From NCBI GenBank assembly GCA_947455195.1, contig CANGMI010000001.1, positions 496,001 through 560,000 on the forward strand: a DNA stretch of 64,000 nucleotides, in the 5' to 3' direction. Below, piece by piece: positions 45,810-55,151 of this stretch. The translations under genes were made by a program, and so were the position numbers. This stretch comes from Pseudomonadota bacterium. Its GTDB lineage: Bacteria; Pseudomonadota; Gammaproteobacteria; Burkholderiales; SG8-39. A model generated the notes under the pieces. That model was not told the origin of the DNA and did no database searches. It worked only from the letters and a program-made list of their open reading frames with translations. How positions within the stretch are numbered: position 1 is the first letter of the stretch; every line of letters begins with the position of its first letter.

Positions 45810-48079
45810 ACGCGCACACGCTCCTTGGCGGCCGTGGCCTGCGTCGCCGGCGCCTGTTGCAGGGCGCGGCCGGCCTCACGGTCGGGTTCACGCTCGCCCC
45901 TGGCAGCACCGGGGTCCTCGCCCAGAGCCCGGCACCAGCGCCACTGCCGGGCAGCATGAACAGCTACCGCCGGCTCGAAGGCTGGTTGCGGGTCGGTACC
46001 GACGGCACCATCACCATCTTCAGCGGGAAGGTCGAACTCGGCCAGGGCATTGCCACCGCGCTCACCCAGATCGTGGCCGACGAACTCGATGTCGAGATGA
46101 GTCGCATCCGCCTCGTGTCGGGCGACACGGCACGGTCACCCAATGAGGGGGTAACCGCGGGCAGCCTGTCGGTCGAGCAAAGTGGCGTGGCCTTGCGCCA
46201 TGCCGCGGCAGAAGCCCGTGCACTGCTGATCGCCGCGGCCCGGACGCGCCTTGGCGGACGTATCGCGCCCGACGCCGCGCTTGCCACGCGCGACGGCTTC
46301 GTGGTCGCACCGGGCGGCGAGCGCATCGCCTACGCCGATCTGGCAAGCGAAGCGCGGCTCGAACGCGAGATCGTGCAGACACCCCGCGCCAAGCCTGTGG
46401 CCGAGCGACGTCTCATCGGTCGCTCGGTCGAGCGAGTCGACATTCCGGGCAAGGTTACCGGTGCCCCGATGTACGTTCAGGACATTCGCCTGCCCGGCAT
46501 GCTGCACGGTCGCGTGGTGCGACCACCCTCACCGCGAGCGCGCCTCGTGTCCATCGACGAGGCCGGGGCACGCGCATTGCCGGGTGTCGTTGTGATCGTG
46601 CGCGATGGCAACTTCATCGGCGTTGCCGCCGAACGCGAGGAGCAGGCGGCGGCGGCCGTGGCGTCGCTGCGCGCGAGTGCCCGGTGGGAAGAGGTGGCAA
46701 CCCTCCCCCCGAGCGATGCCAGCCTTTTTGCCGGCATGAAGAAGATGGCTTCGGAAGATGCCGTGGTGAGTCGCAAGACCGACGCTGCCGCTCTCGCTCG
46801 CGCAACGCGTCGGGTCCAGGCCGACTACACCCGCGCCTTCCAGTTGCACGCCTCGATCGGGCCATCCTGTTCGGTGGCGCAATGGCAGGACGGCAAGCTG
46901 ACGGTCTGGAGCCATGCCCAGGGCCCGTTCCAGCAGCGCGCCGACCTTGCGATGACATTCGGCCTGCCACCCGCTGACGTACGCGTCATCCATCGTGATG
47001 GCTCGGGCTGCTACGGGCACAACGGTGCCGATGACGTCGGGCTCGATGCCGCGCTGGTGGCACGCGCCACGAACGGGCGCCCGGTGAAACTGCAATGGTC
47101 GCGCGAAGACGAATTCCAGTGGGAGCCGTGTGGCTCGGCGATGGTCATCGGCATGCAGGCTGCGCTCGATGCGGATGGCCGGATCGTCGACTGGAATCAT
47201 GAACTGTGGAGCCATACCCACAGCATGCGTCCGGGCGACCCCGACGGCGACAACCTGCTGGCGAGCTGGCACCTCGCGACGCCGAAGCGCCAGAGCCCGG
47301 CGCGCAACATCCCGCAGCCGGCGGGTGGCGGTGACCGCAACGCCATCCCGCTCTACGACTTTCCCAACCAGACCGTCACCAACCACCTCATCCCCGAGAT
47401 GCCGGTGCGAGTGTCGGCCCTGCGCACCCTGGGCGCGTACGCGAACGTGTTTGCCCTGGAGTCATTCATGGATGAACTGGCGCTCGCCGCCGGGTCTGAC
47501 CCGGTCGCGTTCCGTCTTCGACACATGAAGGACCCGCGCGCGCGCGCCGTGATCGAGAAGGTGGCCGCAATGGCCGGCTGGCGCCCCGGAACGCAGGCCA
47601 CTACCTCGAGCGGCATCAGTCGGGGGTACGGGCTTGCGTTTGCGAAGTACAAGAACCTCGCCGTCTACACGGCCGTCATTGCCGAGGTGAGCGTCGAGCG
47701 GGCAACCGGCGTGGTGAAGGTGCCACGCGCCTGGTGCGCCGCCGATGCCGGGATGATCATCAACCCCGACGGGTTTGCCAACCAGATGGAAGGCGGGATG
47801 ATCCAGTCGGCAAGCTGGACCCTGCTCGAAGCAGCGCCCTACGACCGCACCCGGATGCTCGCCCGCGCCTGGAGCGACTATCCGATCCTGCGCTTCTCCG
47901 ACGTACCGCGTATCGAGGTCGAACTGATCGACCGCCCCGAGGAGCCCCCGAAGGGCGTCGGCGAGGGCACGCAAGGTCCGATGGCAGCGGCCATCGGCAA
48001 CGCTTTTGCCCATGCCACGGGCGTGCGGCTGCGCGACCTCCCGCTGACGCCAGCGCGCGTGAAGGCGGCACTGGCATGA
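45806..48079 (+). CDS. iorB: Isoquinoline 1-oxidoreductase-like molybdopterin subunit, Tat-exported
   Basis: A 757-residue Mo-binding subunit. The N-terminus has a twin-arginine signal (GLRRRRLLQGAAGL, about 11-24), so the folded complex is probably periplasmic. IorB features are GKVELGQGIATALTQIVADEL (about 72-92), DGSGCYGHNGADDVGLDAAL and the catalytic Glu in KGVGEGTQGP near residue 720. Related enzymes oxidise isoquinoline, aldehydes or N-heterocycles; the substrate here is unknown. The stop overlaps the hydrolase ATG. Confidence 0.9.
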   Translation: MNAHTLLGGRGLRRRRLLQGAAGLTVGFTLAPGSTGVLAQSPAPAPLPGSMNSYRRLEGWLRVGTDGTITIFSGKVELGQGIATALTQIVADELDVEMSRIRLVSGDTARSPNEGVTAGSLSVEQSGVALRHAAAEARALLIAAARTRLGGRIAPDAALATRDGFVVAPGGERIAYADLASEARLEREIVQTPRAKPVAERRLIGRSVERVDIPGKVTGAPMYVQDIRLPGMLHGRVVRPPSPRARLVSIDEAGARALPGVVVIVRDGNFIGVAAEREEQAAAAVASLRASARWEEVATLPPSDASLFAGMKKMASEDAVVSRKTDAAALARATRRVQADYTRAFQLHASIGPSCSVAQWQDGKLTVWSHAQGPFQQRADLAMTFGLPPADVRVIHRDGSGCYGHNGADDVGLDAALVARATNGRPVKLQWSREDEFQWEPCGSAMVIGMQAALDADGRIVDWNHELWSHTHSMRPGDPDGDNLLASWHLATPKRQSPARNIPQPAGGGDRNAIPLYDFPNQTVTNHLIPEMPVRVSALRTLGAYANVFALESFMDELALAAGSDPVAFRLRHMKDPRARAVIEKVAAMAGWRPGTQATTSSGISRGYGLAFAKYKNLAVYTAVIAEVSVERATGVVKVPRAWCAADAGMIINPDGFANQMEGGMIQSASWTLLEAAPYDRTRMLARAWSDYPILRFSDVPRIEVELIDRPEEPPKGVGEGTQGPMAAAIGNAFAHATGVRLRDLPLTPARVKAALA

Positions 48080-48792
48080 AGCCCACCTTCGTGCTCGTGC
48101 ATGGCGCCTGGCACGGCGGCTGGTGCTGGCGCGCGGTCGTCCCGAAGCTGCGAGCGGCAGGCTACCGGGTCACGCGCCCGACGCTCACGGGCGTGGGCGA
48201 ACGGCACCACCTGGCCAGCGCTGGCGTCACCCTTGCCACCCATGTCACTGACATCGTCGCGCATGTCGAGACCGAGGAGCTCGATCCGGTGATCCTGGTC
48301 GGGCACAGCTATGGCGGCACGGTCATCACGGGTGCCGCGCACCGGATGCCCGGACGGCTTGCAGCGCTGGTCTATCTGGATGCCTTCGTGCCGCGCGATG
48401 GCCAGTCGATGCTCGACATGATGCCGCCCGAGCGTGGCGCACGGATCGAGCAGTCGGCGGCAGCCAACGCGGGCATGGTGGCGCCGATGTCGACCCACGC
48501 GCTGGGGGTCGATGGTGAACTGGCCCCCTGGGTCGAGCGCCGCGTCACGCCACAGCCGTTCGGCACCTTCAGCGAGCCGGTGAGCCTGCAGGGCCAACTG
48601 CCGTCAACGCTGCCGCGCACCTACATCTACTGCAACGGGCGTCCCACCGGTTCGTTCGATGCCTTTGCACGCGCGCTGCGTGATGATCCGCAATGGCGTT
48701 ACCGTGAACTGGCCACCGGTCACGATGCGATGGTGAGCGACCCTGAGGGGACCTCCGCCCTGCTGATCGAGGCGGCGCGCGCCCTCCACTGA
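48076..48792 (+). CDS. Alpha/beta hydrolase (EstC/salicylate-esterase-like)
   Basis: A 238-residue hydrolase with the oxyanion motif VHGAWHGGWCW (about 8-18), nucleophile elbow GHSYGG (about 75-80, Ser77) and catalytic His in TGHDAM near the C-terminus. This resembles plant hydroxynitrile lyase/methylesterase-type and bacterial EstC proteins that cleave small esters. ATGA coupling to iorB suggests it acts on the same pathway, for example hydrolysing an ester or lactam before or after oxidation. Confidence 0.85.
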   Translation: MKPTFVLVHGAWHGGWCWRAVVPKLRAAGYRVTRPTLTGVGERHHLASAGVTLATHVTDIVAHVETEELDPVILVGHSYGGTVITGAAHRMPGRLAALVYLDAFVPRDGQSMLDMMPPERGARIEQSAAANAGMVAPMSTHALGVDGELAPWVERRVTPQPFGTFSEPVSLQGQLPSTLPRTYIYCNGRPTGSFDAFARALRDDPQWRYRELATGHDAMVSDPEGTSALLIEAARALH

Positions 48793-48909
48793 ATCGCCGG
48801 TCAACGCGCCTCTGCCATCGCCCGCCCACCACGGACACCACGACACGAGGCCTGCCTGGTGGGGCATTCGCCCCCGGTCCTTCGCAGATCACACTTACCC
48901 GAGCCGAGC

Positions 48910-49806
48910 ATGAAGACCCCGTCAGACATCACGCACTTCAGCCTGCAGCCAGCCGACTTCCACTGGATCGGCGAGAACCTCAGTCGCCCCGAATGCGTGC
49001 TTGCCGAACGCGACGGCACGCTCTGGGTATCCGACGACCGTGCGGCGCTCACCCGAATTGCGCCCGACGGAACACAGCGTCGTCTGGGCGCGCAGAAGGC
49101 GATGCCCAATGGCATTGCCCGGGCGCGCGATGGCAGCTTCGTCATCGCCAACATCGGCGACGGTCGCCTGTGGCGCCTCGATCGCGATGGCAGCGAGTCG
49201 GTGATGCTCGACCAGGTCGAGGGACGTGCGCTGGGTTCACTCAACTTTGCCTACATCGATTCGCACGATCGCCTCTGGATCACCGTTTCGACCCTCACCG
49301 AACCCCGCATCAAGGCCGTCGAGACACCGACACCCGACGGATTTCTCGCGCTGATCGAGGGCAACACCGGGCGCATCGTGCTGGACGGACTGTGCTTCAC
49401 CAACGAAATTCGCATCGACGGCGCCGGGCAATGGATGTACATCGTGGAAACGGCACACGCACGCATCCTGCGCGCCCGTCTCGACGCGGCCGGCATCCCC
49501 GGCGCGCCCGAAGTCTTCGGACCGGCACGGCTTGCCGCCGATGCCAAACCGGATGGCTGCGCCTTCGACAGCGAGGGCAATCTGTGGGTCACCGATGTCG
49601 GTGGGCACCGCATCTGGGTGATGACCCCCGAGGGTGAGGCACACATCGTCTTCGAGGATCCGGCCGGTACCTTCCTCACCCGACCCTCGAGCATCGCCTT
49701 TGCGGGGCCCGATCTGCGCACCGCCGTCATCGGATCGCTGGCGCTCGATCGGCTGGCCACCTTCCGCTCACCGATTGCCGGCGCGCCGATGAGTCACTGG
49801 CGCTGA
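48910..49806 (+). CDS. SMP-30/gluconolactonase-like beta-propeller protein
   Basis: A 298-residue protein with repeated propeller segments such as SRPECVLAERDGTLWVSDD (start), MPNGIARARDGSFVIANIGDGRLWRLD and KPDGCAFDSEGNLWVTDVGGHRIWVM. The N-x-D metal-binding pattern (E in RPEC, N in LCFTNEI, D in KPDG) fits SMP-30/gluconolaconase/LRE-like lactonases. No signal peptide is apparent. It begins 117 bp after the hydrolase stop with no clear terminator between, so it may extend the ior unit. Confidence 0.8.
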   Translation: MKTPSDITHFSLQPADFHWIGENLSRPECVLAERDGTLWVSDDRAALTRIAPDGTQRRLGAQKAMPNGIARARDGSFVIANIGDGRLWRLDRDGSESVMLDQVEGRALGSLNFAYIDSHDRLWITVSTLTEPRIKAVETPTPDGFLALIEGNTGRIVLDGLCFTNEIRIDGAGQWMYIVETAHARILRARLDAAGIPGAPEVFGPARLAADAKPDGCAFDSEGNLWVTDVGGHRIWVMTPEGEAHIVFEDPAGTFLTRPSSIAFAGPDLRTAVIGSLALDRLATFRSPIAGAPMSHWR

Positions 49807-49821
49807 ATCGGTGGCCCTGAA

Positions 49822-50208
49822 TCACTGGCGGGCCAGCAGCCTGAAGGTCGTGATGCCCAATGCCGTGAGGCACAGCGACCCGCACAGGTGCAACCCGCTG
49901 TGGGCAAGCGCGAGCGCCAGACGACCGCTCGACACCAGCGCAACGGCTTCGGCCGAAAACGTCGAAAACGTGGTGAGTCCACCCAGAAACCCGGTGATGG
50001 CAAAGAGACGCCATTCGGGCGGCAGCGACGGATTGGCCTGAAACCAGGCCACGAGCAGACCCACCAGGTAACCACCGATCAGATTGGCCGCGAGCGTACC
50101 CGCTGGCAGGGCAGGCCAGGCGGCATTGAGGCGCACCGACAGACCCCAGCGCAACCAGGCGCCGAACGCTGCACCGAGCCCCACCGCAAGAAATCCGAGC
50201 GGGTTCAT
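49822..50208 (-). CDS. crcB: Fluoride channel FluC (CrcB)
   Basis: A 128-residue, four-helix dual-topology membrane protein that exports fluoride. Diagnostic motifs are GAWLRWGLS (about 17-25), GTLAANLIGGYLVG (about 37-50, with the conserved Asn) and GGLTTFSTFSAE (about 75-86), the fluoride track. It lies convergent to the SMP-30 gene (15 bp apart). I saw no fluoride riboswitch in the 39 bp upstream. Confidence 0.95.
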   Translation of the reverse strand: MNPLGFLAVGLGAAFGAWLRWGLSVRLNAAWPALPAGTLAANLIGGYLVGLLVAWFQANPSLPPEWRLFAITGFLGGLTTFSTFSAEAVALVSSGRLALALAHSGLHLCGSLCLTALGITTFRLLARQ

Positions 50209-50247
50209 CGAACCTTGAATCGGCGGCGTCGAGCAGGCATCGCAGGC

Positions 50248-51135
50248 TCAGGCCTTGTCGACCGGAAGCCCGGACTGCTGCTCGAGCAGTTTCACGATGG
50301 CAATGAAATCCTCGTCGCCCCAACCGGCCGCCCGCACGGCCTTCATCATCTGGCGCGCCTGTGCCGTCAACGGCAGCGGCACATCATGCTGATCACCCGC
50401 GTCGAGCATCAGCGAGAGGTCCTTCTCCAGTTGCGCCGGGGTGAAGGTCGGGCTGAAGTCACGCCCCTTGAGTGCCGCTGCCTTGGCGCGTAGCCACGGC
50501 GACGAGAGCGTGCTCGCAGCAATGCCGTCGAGCAGCGTAGCCCACTCGATGCCACCGGCGCGCCCCAGGGCGAGTGCCTCGGCGAGCAGCATGGCATTGC
50601 CTGCCACCAGCAGATTGATCGCAAGTTTCATCACCCGCGCCTGATCGGCATCGCCCACCACGACCTGCGCCGCAGTGAAGGCGCGCACGAGCGGTTCGAC
50701 CCTCTGCCAGGCGGCAGGAGGGCCGGACACGAGCGCCGTCAGCTGCCCGGTGCGCGCCGAATGGGCGTTGCCCGAGAGCGGCATGCGCAGGTAGGGTCGG
50801 CCGCAATCGAGTGCGGCCTGCGCGACCTCGGCCGACACCGCCACCGATACCGTGCTGGTATCCACCAGCACCCCCTCGGGGGGCAGATGCGCGAGAACCC
50901 CGTCCGGGCCGAGCACCACCGCGCGCAGGGCTGCATCGTGCGGCAGGGAGGTGAACACCACCGGCATCATGCGTGCGCAATCGGCGATCGATGCCGCCGC
51001 CTCCGCACCGTCGGCACAGACCGCCTCGACCTGCCCCGGATCGGTGTCGAACACGCGCACGTCGTGCCCCGCGGTGAGGAGCAACCGGGCGATGGGCAGG
51101 CCCATCTTGCCGATGCCGACAAATCCGATCTTCAT
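50248..51135 (-). CDS. Beta-hydroxyacid dehydrogenase (3-hydroxyisobutyrate dehydrogenase family)
   Basis: A 295-residue NAD(P)-dependent dehydrogenase. The N-terminal Rossmann motif is GFVGIGKMGLPIARLLLTAGH (about 4-24); VLVDTSTVSVAV fits the DxST motif; the catalytic Lys is in VMKLAINLLVAGN (about 168-180). Family substrates include 3-hydroxyisobutyrate, tartronate semialdehyde and glyoxylate; the one used here is unknown. ATGA overlap with the preceding amidohydrolase shows they form one unit. Confidence 0.88.
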   Translation of the reverse strand: MKIGFVGIGKMGLPIARLLLTAGHDVRVFDTDPGQVEAVCADGAEAAASIADCARMMPVVFTSLPHDAALRAVVLGPDGVLAHLPPEGVLVDTSTVSVAVSAEVAQAALDCGRPYLRMPLSGNAHSARTGQLTALVSGPPAAWQRVEPLVRAFTAAQVVVGDADQARVMKLAINLLVAGNAMLLAEALALGRAGGIEWATLLDGIAASTLSSPWLRAKAAALKGRDFSPTFTPAQLEKDLSLMLDAGDQHDVPLPLTAQARQMMKAVRAAGWGDEDFIAIVKLLEQQSGLPVDKA

Positions 51136-52502
51136 GCGCGCGCGCCGACGATGCTGGGCAGGCCGAGTTCTGACAGGATACGACGTCCCGATTCGGCCAG
51201 CGCCTGCTGGTGTCGCGGCAGGTCATCGCGCAGCAGACGACCATCGCGCTTGCGAAATTCGCCGCCGATCAGGACGTGCTCGATGTTGGCAATGCTGGTC
51301 TGCGAGATGACGCTCGCCACCGGGTCATGCACCGGCCACATGTTGAGATCCGTGGCACGAATCACGACCACATCGGCAAGCTTGCCCGGGGTGAGCGACC
51401 CGATGCGATGATCGAGCTTCAACATGCGCGCGCCTTCGATCGTGATCCACGCGAGGGCTTCGCGGCAGGTGATGCTGGCGGTATCGGGCAGCTTGCCGGT
51501 CGCGCGCCGCGCCTCGTCATTGTCCATCGCACGCTGGGTCGAGAGCGCCGTACGGGCCACCGTGAACATGTCACCGGAAATGCCCGACTCGAGGTCCACA
51601 CCGAGCGAGGGCTGGCCACCCAGACGACGCAGACGTCCGGTAATGGCAAAGCCATGACCCTGGGTCATTTCGGTCTCGGGCGTGAGCGAGAAGGTGACAC
51701 CCTGGTCGAGCATGAAGCGCAACTGCTCCTCACTCAGTGTCTGACCGTGGACGATGTTGTTGTTGTCTCCGAGCAGGCCATCGGCGCGCAGGCGATCCCA
51801 GCCATCGGGCGTACGCGCTTCGGCACCCGCACAGTGCATGCTCGCGATGAGGCCACATTCGCGGGCAAGGCGAAAATCGTCAACCGCCACGTCGTAAGTC
51901 GAATAGTGCGGCCCGAGAATCGCCAGCCCCAGATTCAGCAGGCCATCCTGGCTCGCGAAGCGCCCCTTCAACAGGCGCTCGACCTCGCTCCTCGGATGGG
52001 GGGTTTCCCAGAAGGGGCGCTGGCCCGGCTTCGGATCGGGCTTGGGCGACCCATGAAAGAACGTGGCGCGGATGCCGGACTCGGCCAGACCGTCGATCGC
52101 GCGGTCGGTGTGGTCGGGCGTCGGGTTGTTGTGACACCAGTCGGCCAGCGTGGTGGTACCGCAATTGATCTGGTTGAGCGCACCGACCAGAGTCGCGATG
52201 TGGATGTCATCGGGCCGAAAACGCGTCGCCAGTCCGGCATGCACATGGCGAAAATATTCGAGGATGGTCCAGTTGGCCGCCATGCCGCGCAGGCCGGTCT
52301 GCCAGGTGTGCATGTGGGCATTCACCAGGCCGGGGATGACGATGCGACCAGTACCATCGATGACCTGGGCATCGGCCGCCTCGATGTGCGGCGCGATCGC
52401 GGCGATCTTGTCACCCTCGATCAGCAAGTCGCCAGAGGCGAGGTCGCCGATCGCGGGGTCCATCGAGATGATCGCGGCGCCGCGAATCAGTGTTCTTGCC
52501 AT
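51132..52502 (-). CDS. Amidohydrolase, Atz/Trz (cytosine deaminase-like) family
   Basis: A 456-residue metal-dependent hydrolase. Metal ligands are NAHMH (about 61-65, HxH), a His in SMHCAGAEA, a His in NIVHGQTL and an Asp in LGVDLESG. The TIM-barrel is followed by the composite domain ending GSLTPGKLADVVVI. Relatives deaminate or dechlorinate s-triazines, S-adenosylhomocysteine or guanine. It precedes a beta-hydroxyacid dehydrogenase with which it overlaps; the shared pathway is not clear. The 133 bp upstream show nothing notable. Confidence 0.85.
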   Translation of the reverse strand: MARTLIRGAAIISMDPAIGDLASGDLLIEGDKIAAIAPHIEAADAQVIDGTGRIVIPGLVNAHMHTWQTGLRGMAANWTILEYFRHVHAGLATRFRPDDIHIATLVGALNQINCGTTTLADWCHNNPTPDHTDRAIDGLAESGIRATFFHGSPKPDPKPGQRPFWETPHPRSEVERLLKGRFASQDGLLNLGLAILGPHYSTYDVAVDDFRLARECGLIASMHCAGAEARTPDGWDRLRADGLLGDNNNIVHGQTLSEEQLRFMLDQGVTFSLTPETEMTQGHGFAITGRLRRLGGQPSLGVDLESGISGDMFTVARTALSTQRAMDNDEARRATGKLPDTASITCREALAWITIEGARMLKLDHRIGSLTPGKLADVVVIRATDLNMWPVHDPVASVISQTSIANIEHVLIGGEFRKRDGRLLRDDLPRHQQALAESGRRILSELGLPSIVGARA

Positions 52503-52635
52503 GCTGTCTCTCCTCGTCGATCATGTCTCGTGTCATCGTCAATGCCGCGATCGGCACCCGGGCGCAGGGCACTCGGCCCGGCGCCTGCCAGGATATGTCC
52601 GCGGCTGGCGTGCGTCATCCGCAAGTGAAGAGGCG

Positions 52636-53106
52636 TCACCGGCCGGTGGGGGCGTCGGACGCCCAGCGGGCCGCAGCCGCTTCGTCGGTCGTGCGGGCAT
52701 CCACCCAGCGCGCACCGGTGGGCGTCTGTTCACGCTTCCAGAACGGGGCCTGTGTCTTCAGGTAATCCATGATGAACTCGCAGGCTGCAAAGGCGGCACC
52801 ACGGTGCTCGGCCGCCACCGCCACGAAGACGATCTGGTCGAGGGGCCGCAGATCACCGACGCGATGCACGACACGCGCATCGGTCACCTGCCAGCGCGCG
52901 ATGGCCTGATCGATGATGGCTTCGATCGAGCGTTCAGTCATGCCCGGGTAATGTTCGAGCGTCATCGCCGCCACGGAGTCACCGTCGTTGATATCGCGGC
53001 ACACGCCGATGAAACTGGCCACCGCACCAATACCGGGCTTGCCCGCGCGCAGCGCGGCAATTTCCGCAGAGATATCGAAATCGGCCGTCTGTACCCGAAC
53101 GCGCAC
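52636..53106 (-). CDS. moaE: Molybdopterin synthase catalytic subunit MoaE
   Basis: A 156-residue subunit that transfers sulphur to precursor Z. Conserved parts are GAVASFIGVCRDIN near the N-terminus, TLEHYPGM (about 49-56), VVHRVGDLRPLDQIVFVAVAAEHRGAAF (about 79-106) and the active-site Lys region YLKTQAPFWKRE. The start is GTG at 53106, 3 bp after the MoaD stop. It is last in the moeA-moaD-moaE unit. Confidence 0.95.
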   Translation of the reverse strand: MRVRVQTADFDISAEIAALRAGKPGIGAVASFIGVCRDINDGDSVAAMTLEHYPGMTERSIEAIIDQAIARWQVTDARVVHRVGDLRPLDQIVFVAVAAEHRGAAFAACEFIMDYLKTQAPFWKREQTPTGARWVDARTTDEAAAARWASDAPTGR

Positions 53107-53109
53107 GAG

Positions 53110-53358
53110 TCAGCCCCCGGTGACAGGCGGAAAGAATGCGACCTCATCGGCATCGGTCACAGGCGTGTCGGCCGTGGCCATGTCCTGATTGACGGCAATG
53201 CGCACCGAACGGTCCTGCAAGGCATCGGCCCACTCACCGCCGCGCGACGCCAGCCAGGCGCGCAACTGCGCAACGCTCGCCACCCCGGGGGGCAGTTCGA
53301 CGGACTCCTCGCCAAGGCCGAGGCGCTCGCGCAGGCGAGCGAAATAGAGCAGTTTCAC
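53110..53358 (-). CDS. moaD: Molybdopterin synthase sulphur carrier MoaD
   Basis: An 82-residue ubiquitin-like protein ending in the Gly-Gly tail (PPVTGG) that is thiocarboxylated before sulphur transfer. LLYFARLRERLG at the start and ADEVAFFPPVTGG at the end are typical. I chose GTG at 53358, which overlaps the moeA stop by GTGA; a GTG one codon earlier is also possible. Confidence 0.94.
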   Translation of the reverse strand: MKLLYFARLRERLGLGEESVELPPGVASVAQLRAWLASRGGEWADALQDRSVRIAVNQDMATADTPVTDADEVAFFPPVTGG

Positions 53359-54596
53359 CACAGCAGGTCGGCAAACGGCAGAAAGGCCACCGTATCGCCG
53401 CGAGCGATCGCGGTGCGTGGCGGATTGTCGACCAGCCCGTCACCCCAGACCGTCGAGGTGAGCACCGACGAATTCTGGTTGGGATAGATCTCGAGCCCGC
53501 CCTGCGCATTGATGCGGGCACGCAGAAACTCCTGACGCGCATCGGGCTTGGGCCACTCGAAGTCGGCACGCATCGGATAGGCCCGCAGGGGCTGATCGAG
53601 GGCGCCCTGCATGCGGCGCACGAAAGCGCGCACGAAGAGGAGCACGCAGACGAAACTGGACACCGGATTGCCGGGCAGCCCGATGAAGGCCACTTCGTCA
53701 GACCCACCGGCATCGGCTGCAGCCGGTCGTCTCACCGCACCGAAGGCGAGCGGCTTGCCCGGCTTCATCGCGATCTTCCACATGTCGATGCGGCCCTCGG
53801 CTTCGACCGCCGGCTTGACATGGTCCTCTTCGCCGACCGAGACACCGCCCGAAGTCATGATGAGGTCATGACCCACGGCTCCACGGCGCAGGGCTGCGCG
53901 GGTGGCCTCGAGCGTGTCCTCGACGATGCCAAGGTCGGTGACTTCGCAGCCGAGCTCGCGCAGCATGCTGGTGAGCGTGAATCGGCTCGAGTTGTAGATG
54001 GCGCCGCGCGGCAGCGGCTCACCAGGCATCACCAGTTCGTCGCCGGTGAAGAACACGGCAACCCGCACCCGACGGAACACCGGCACCTGGGCGAGACCAA
54101 CGGAGGCCAGAAGTCCGGTCTCCTGCGGCCGCAGGCGAGTGCCTGCGGCCAGCACCTCCTGCCCGGTGCGAATATCCTCGCCTGCCCATCGCACCCAGTC
54201 ACCGGCCCCCGGGCGATGGTTGATCACCACGGCGCCCTCTTCGGCGCTGGTCATCTCCTGCATCACGATGGCATCGGCACCCGGGGGGATCGGCGCGCCC
54301 GTGAAGATGCGCGCTGCCGTGCCAGGCTCGAGCGGCGTCGGCACCGTACCGGCTGGCACGCGCTGGCTGACCCGGAGTCGCGCAGCGCCGCTGGCACACT
54401 CGGCCGCACGCACCGCGTAGCCGTCCATCGACGAATTGTCGTGGTCGGGTACGTTGATCGACGAGGTCTGGCTGAGCGCGAGTATCCGGCCGGTCGCCTC
54501 CATCGTCGGTACCGACTCGATCGTCTGTACCGGAACGGCGCCAGCGAGCAAGCGGGCGCGCGCCTCTTCCACCGAGAGCATTGCGGGTCTGTTCAT
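53355..54596 (-). CDS. moeA: Molybdopterin molybdotransferase MoeA
   Basis: A 413-residue enzyme inserting molybdate into adenylated molybdopterin. Key motifs are VPDHDNSSMDGYAVR (about 49-63), FTGAPIPPGADAIVMQE (about 98-114), FFTGDELV (about 185-192) and the MogA-like DLIMTSGGVSVGEEDHV (about 244-260) with the later KPGKPLAFG and GLPGNPVSS. The ATG at 54596 is supported by the family start MLSVEEA; no strong RBS is visible. moaD and moaE follow. Confidence 0.95.
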   Translation of the reverse strand: MNRPAMLSVEEARARLLAGAVPVQTIESVPTMEATGRILALSQTSSINVPDHDNSSMDGYAVRAAECASGAARLRVSQRVPAGTVPTPLEPGTAARIFTGAPIPPGADAIVMQEMTSAEEGAVVINHRPGAGDWVRWAGEDIRTGQEVLAAGTRLRPQETGLLASVGLAQVPVFRRVRVAVFFTGDELVMPGEPLPRGAIYNSSRFTLTSMLRELGCEVTDLGIVEDTLEATRAALRRGAVGHDLIMTSGGVSVGEEDHVKPAVEAEGRIDMWKIAMKPGKPLAFGAVRRPAAADAGGSDEVAFIGLPGNPVSSFVCVLLFVRAFVRRMQGALDQPLRAYPMRADFEWPKPDARQEFLRARINAQGGLEIYPNQNSSVLTSTVWGDGLVDNPPRTAIARGDTVAFLPFADLLW

Positions 54597-54645
54597 GGTT
54601 CGATTCCGTATCTGGCTGCGCGCAGGCGCCGCCGGGCGAGTTCGC

Positions 54646-55140
54646 TCAGGCGAACCCGGCATGCTCGAGTATATAGCGCGCTACCCCGGCAGCATCGTCG
54701 AGGGCGAACTGCGGCAGCGCCACGTCGAACCGCTGATCGGTGGCCAGTGCCACGATATGCGGATCCCCCGGGTGGAGTGGCGGCTTGCCGTTGGCGCTGC
54801 GAAACACCTCGATCTTCGGGTGCGGGTAATGCTTGAAGCCCTCCACCAGCAGCAGGTCGCAGGGCGACATGCGCTCGATCAGCTCATCGAGGGTGGGTTC
54901 GGGCGCACCGCGCAGTTCATGCATGAGCGCCCAGCGCCGGGTCGAGGCGATCACGACTTCACCCGCCCCGGCGGCCCGATGACGAAACGAATCCTTGCCC
55001 GGATGGTCGATGTCGAAATCGTGATGGGCATGCTTCACCAGCGACACGCGCAGCCCCTGCGCGATGAGGCGCGGCAGGATCTGCTCGATGAGCGTTGTCT
55101 TTCCACCGCCCGACCAGGCGGCAAACCCGAAGATCTTCAT
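54646..55140 (-). CDS. mobB: Molybdopterin-guanine dinucleotide biosynthesis protein B
   Basis: A 164-residue P-loop GTPase that aids conversion of Mo-MPT to dinucleotide cofactor. The P-loop is AAWSGGGKTTLIEQ (about 7-20); KHAHHDFDIDHPGKDSFRHRAAGA (about 36-59) and LLLVEGFKHYPHPKIEVFR (about 96-114) are the MobB signatures. No mobA or mocA is visible. It lies 49 bp upstream of moeA. Confidence 0.94.
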   Translation of the reverse strand: MKIFGFAAWSGGGKTTLIEQILPRLIAQGLRVSLVKHAHHDFDIDHPGKDSFRHRAAGAGEVVIASTRRWALMHELRGAPEPTLDELIERMSPCDLLLVEGFKHYPHPKIEVFRSANGKPPLHPGDPHIVALATDQRFDVALPQFALDDAAGVARYILEHAGFA

Positions 55141-55151
55141 GGGGCGGGAGT

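Noticed and set aside
50209-50247. Fluoride riboswitch before crcB
   Set aside because: Only 39 bp separate it from the upstream gene and the conserved pseudoknot sequences are absent.
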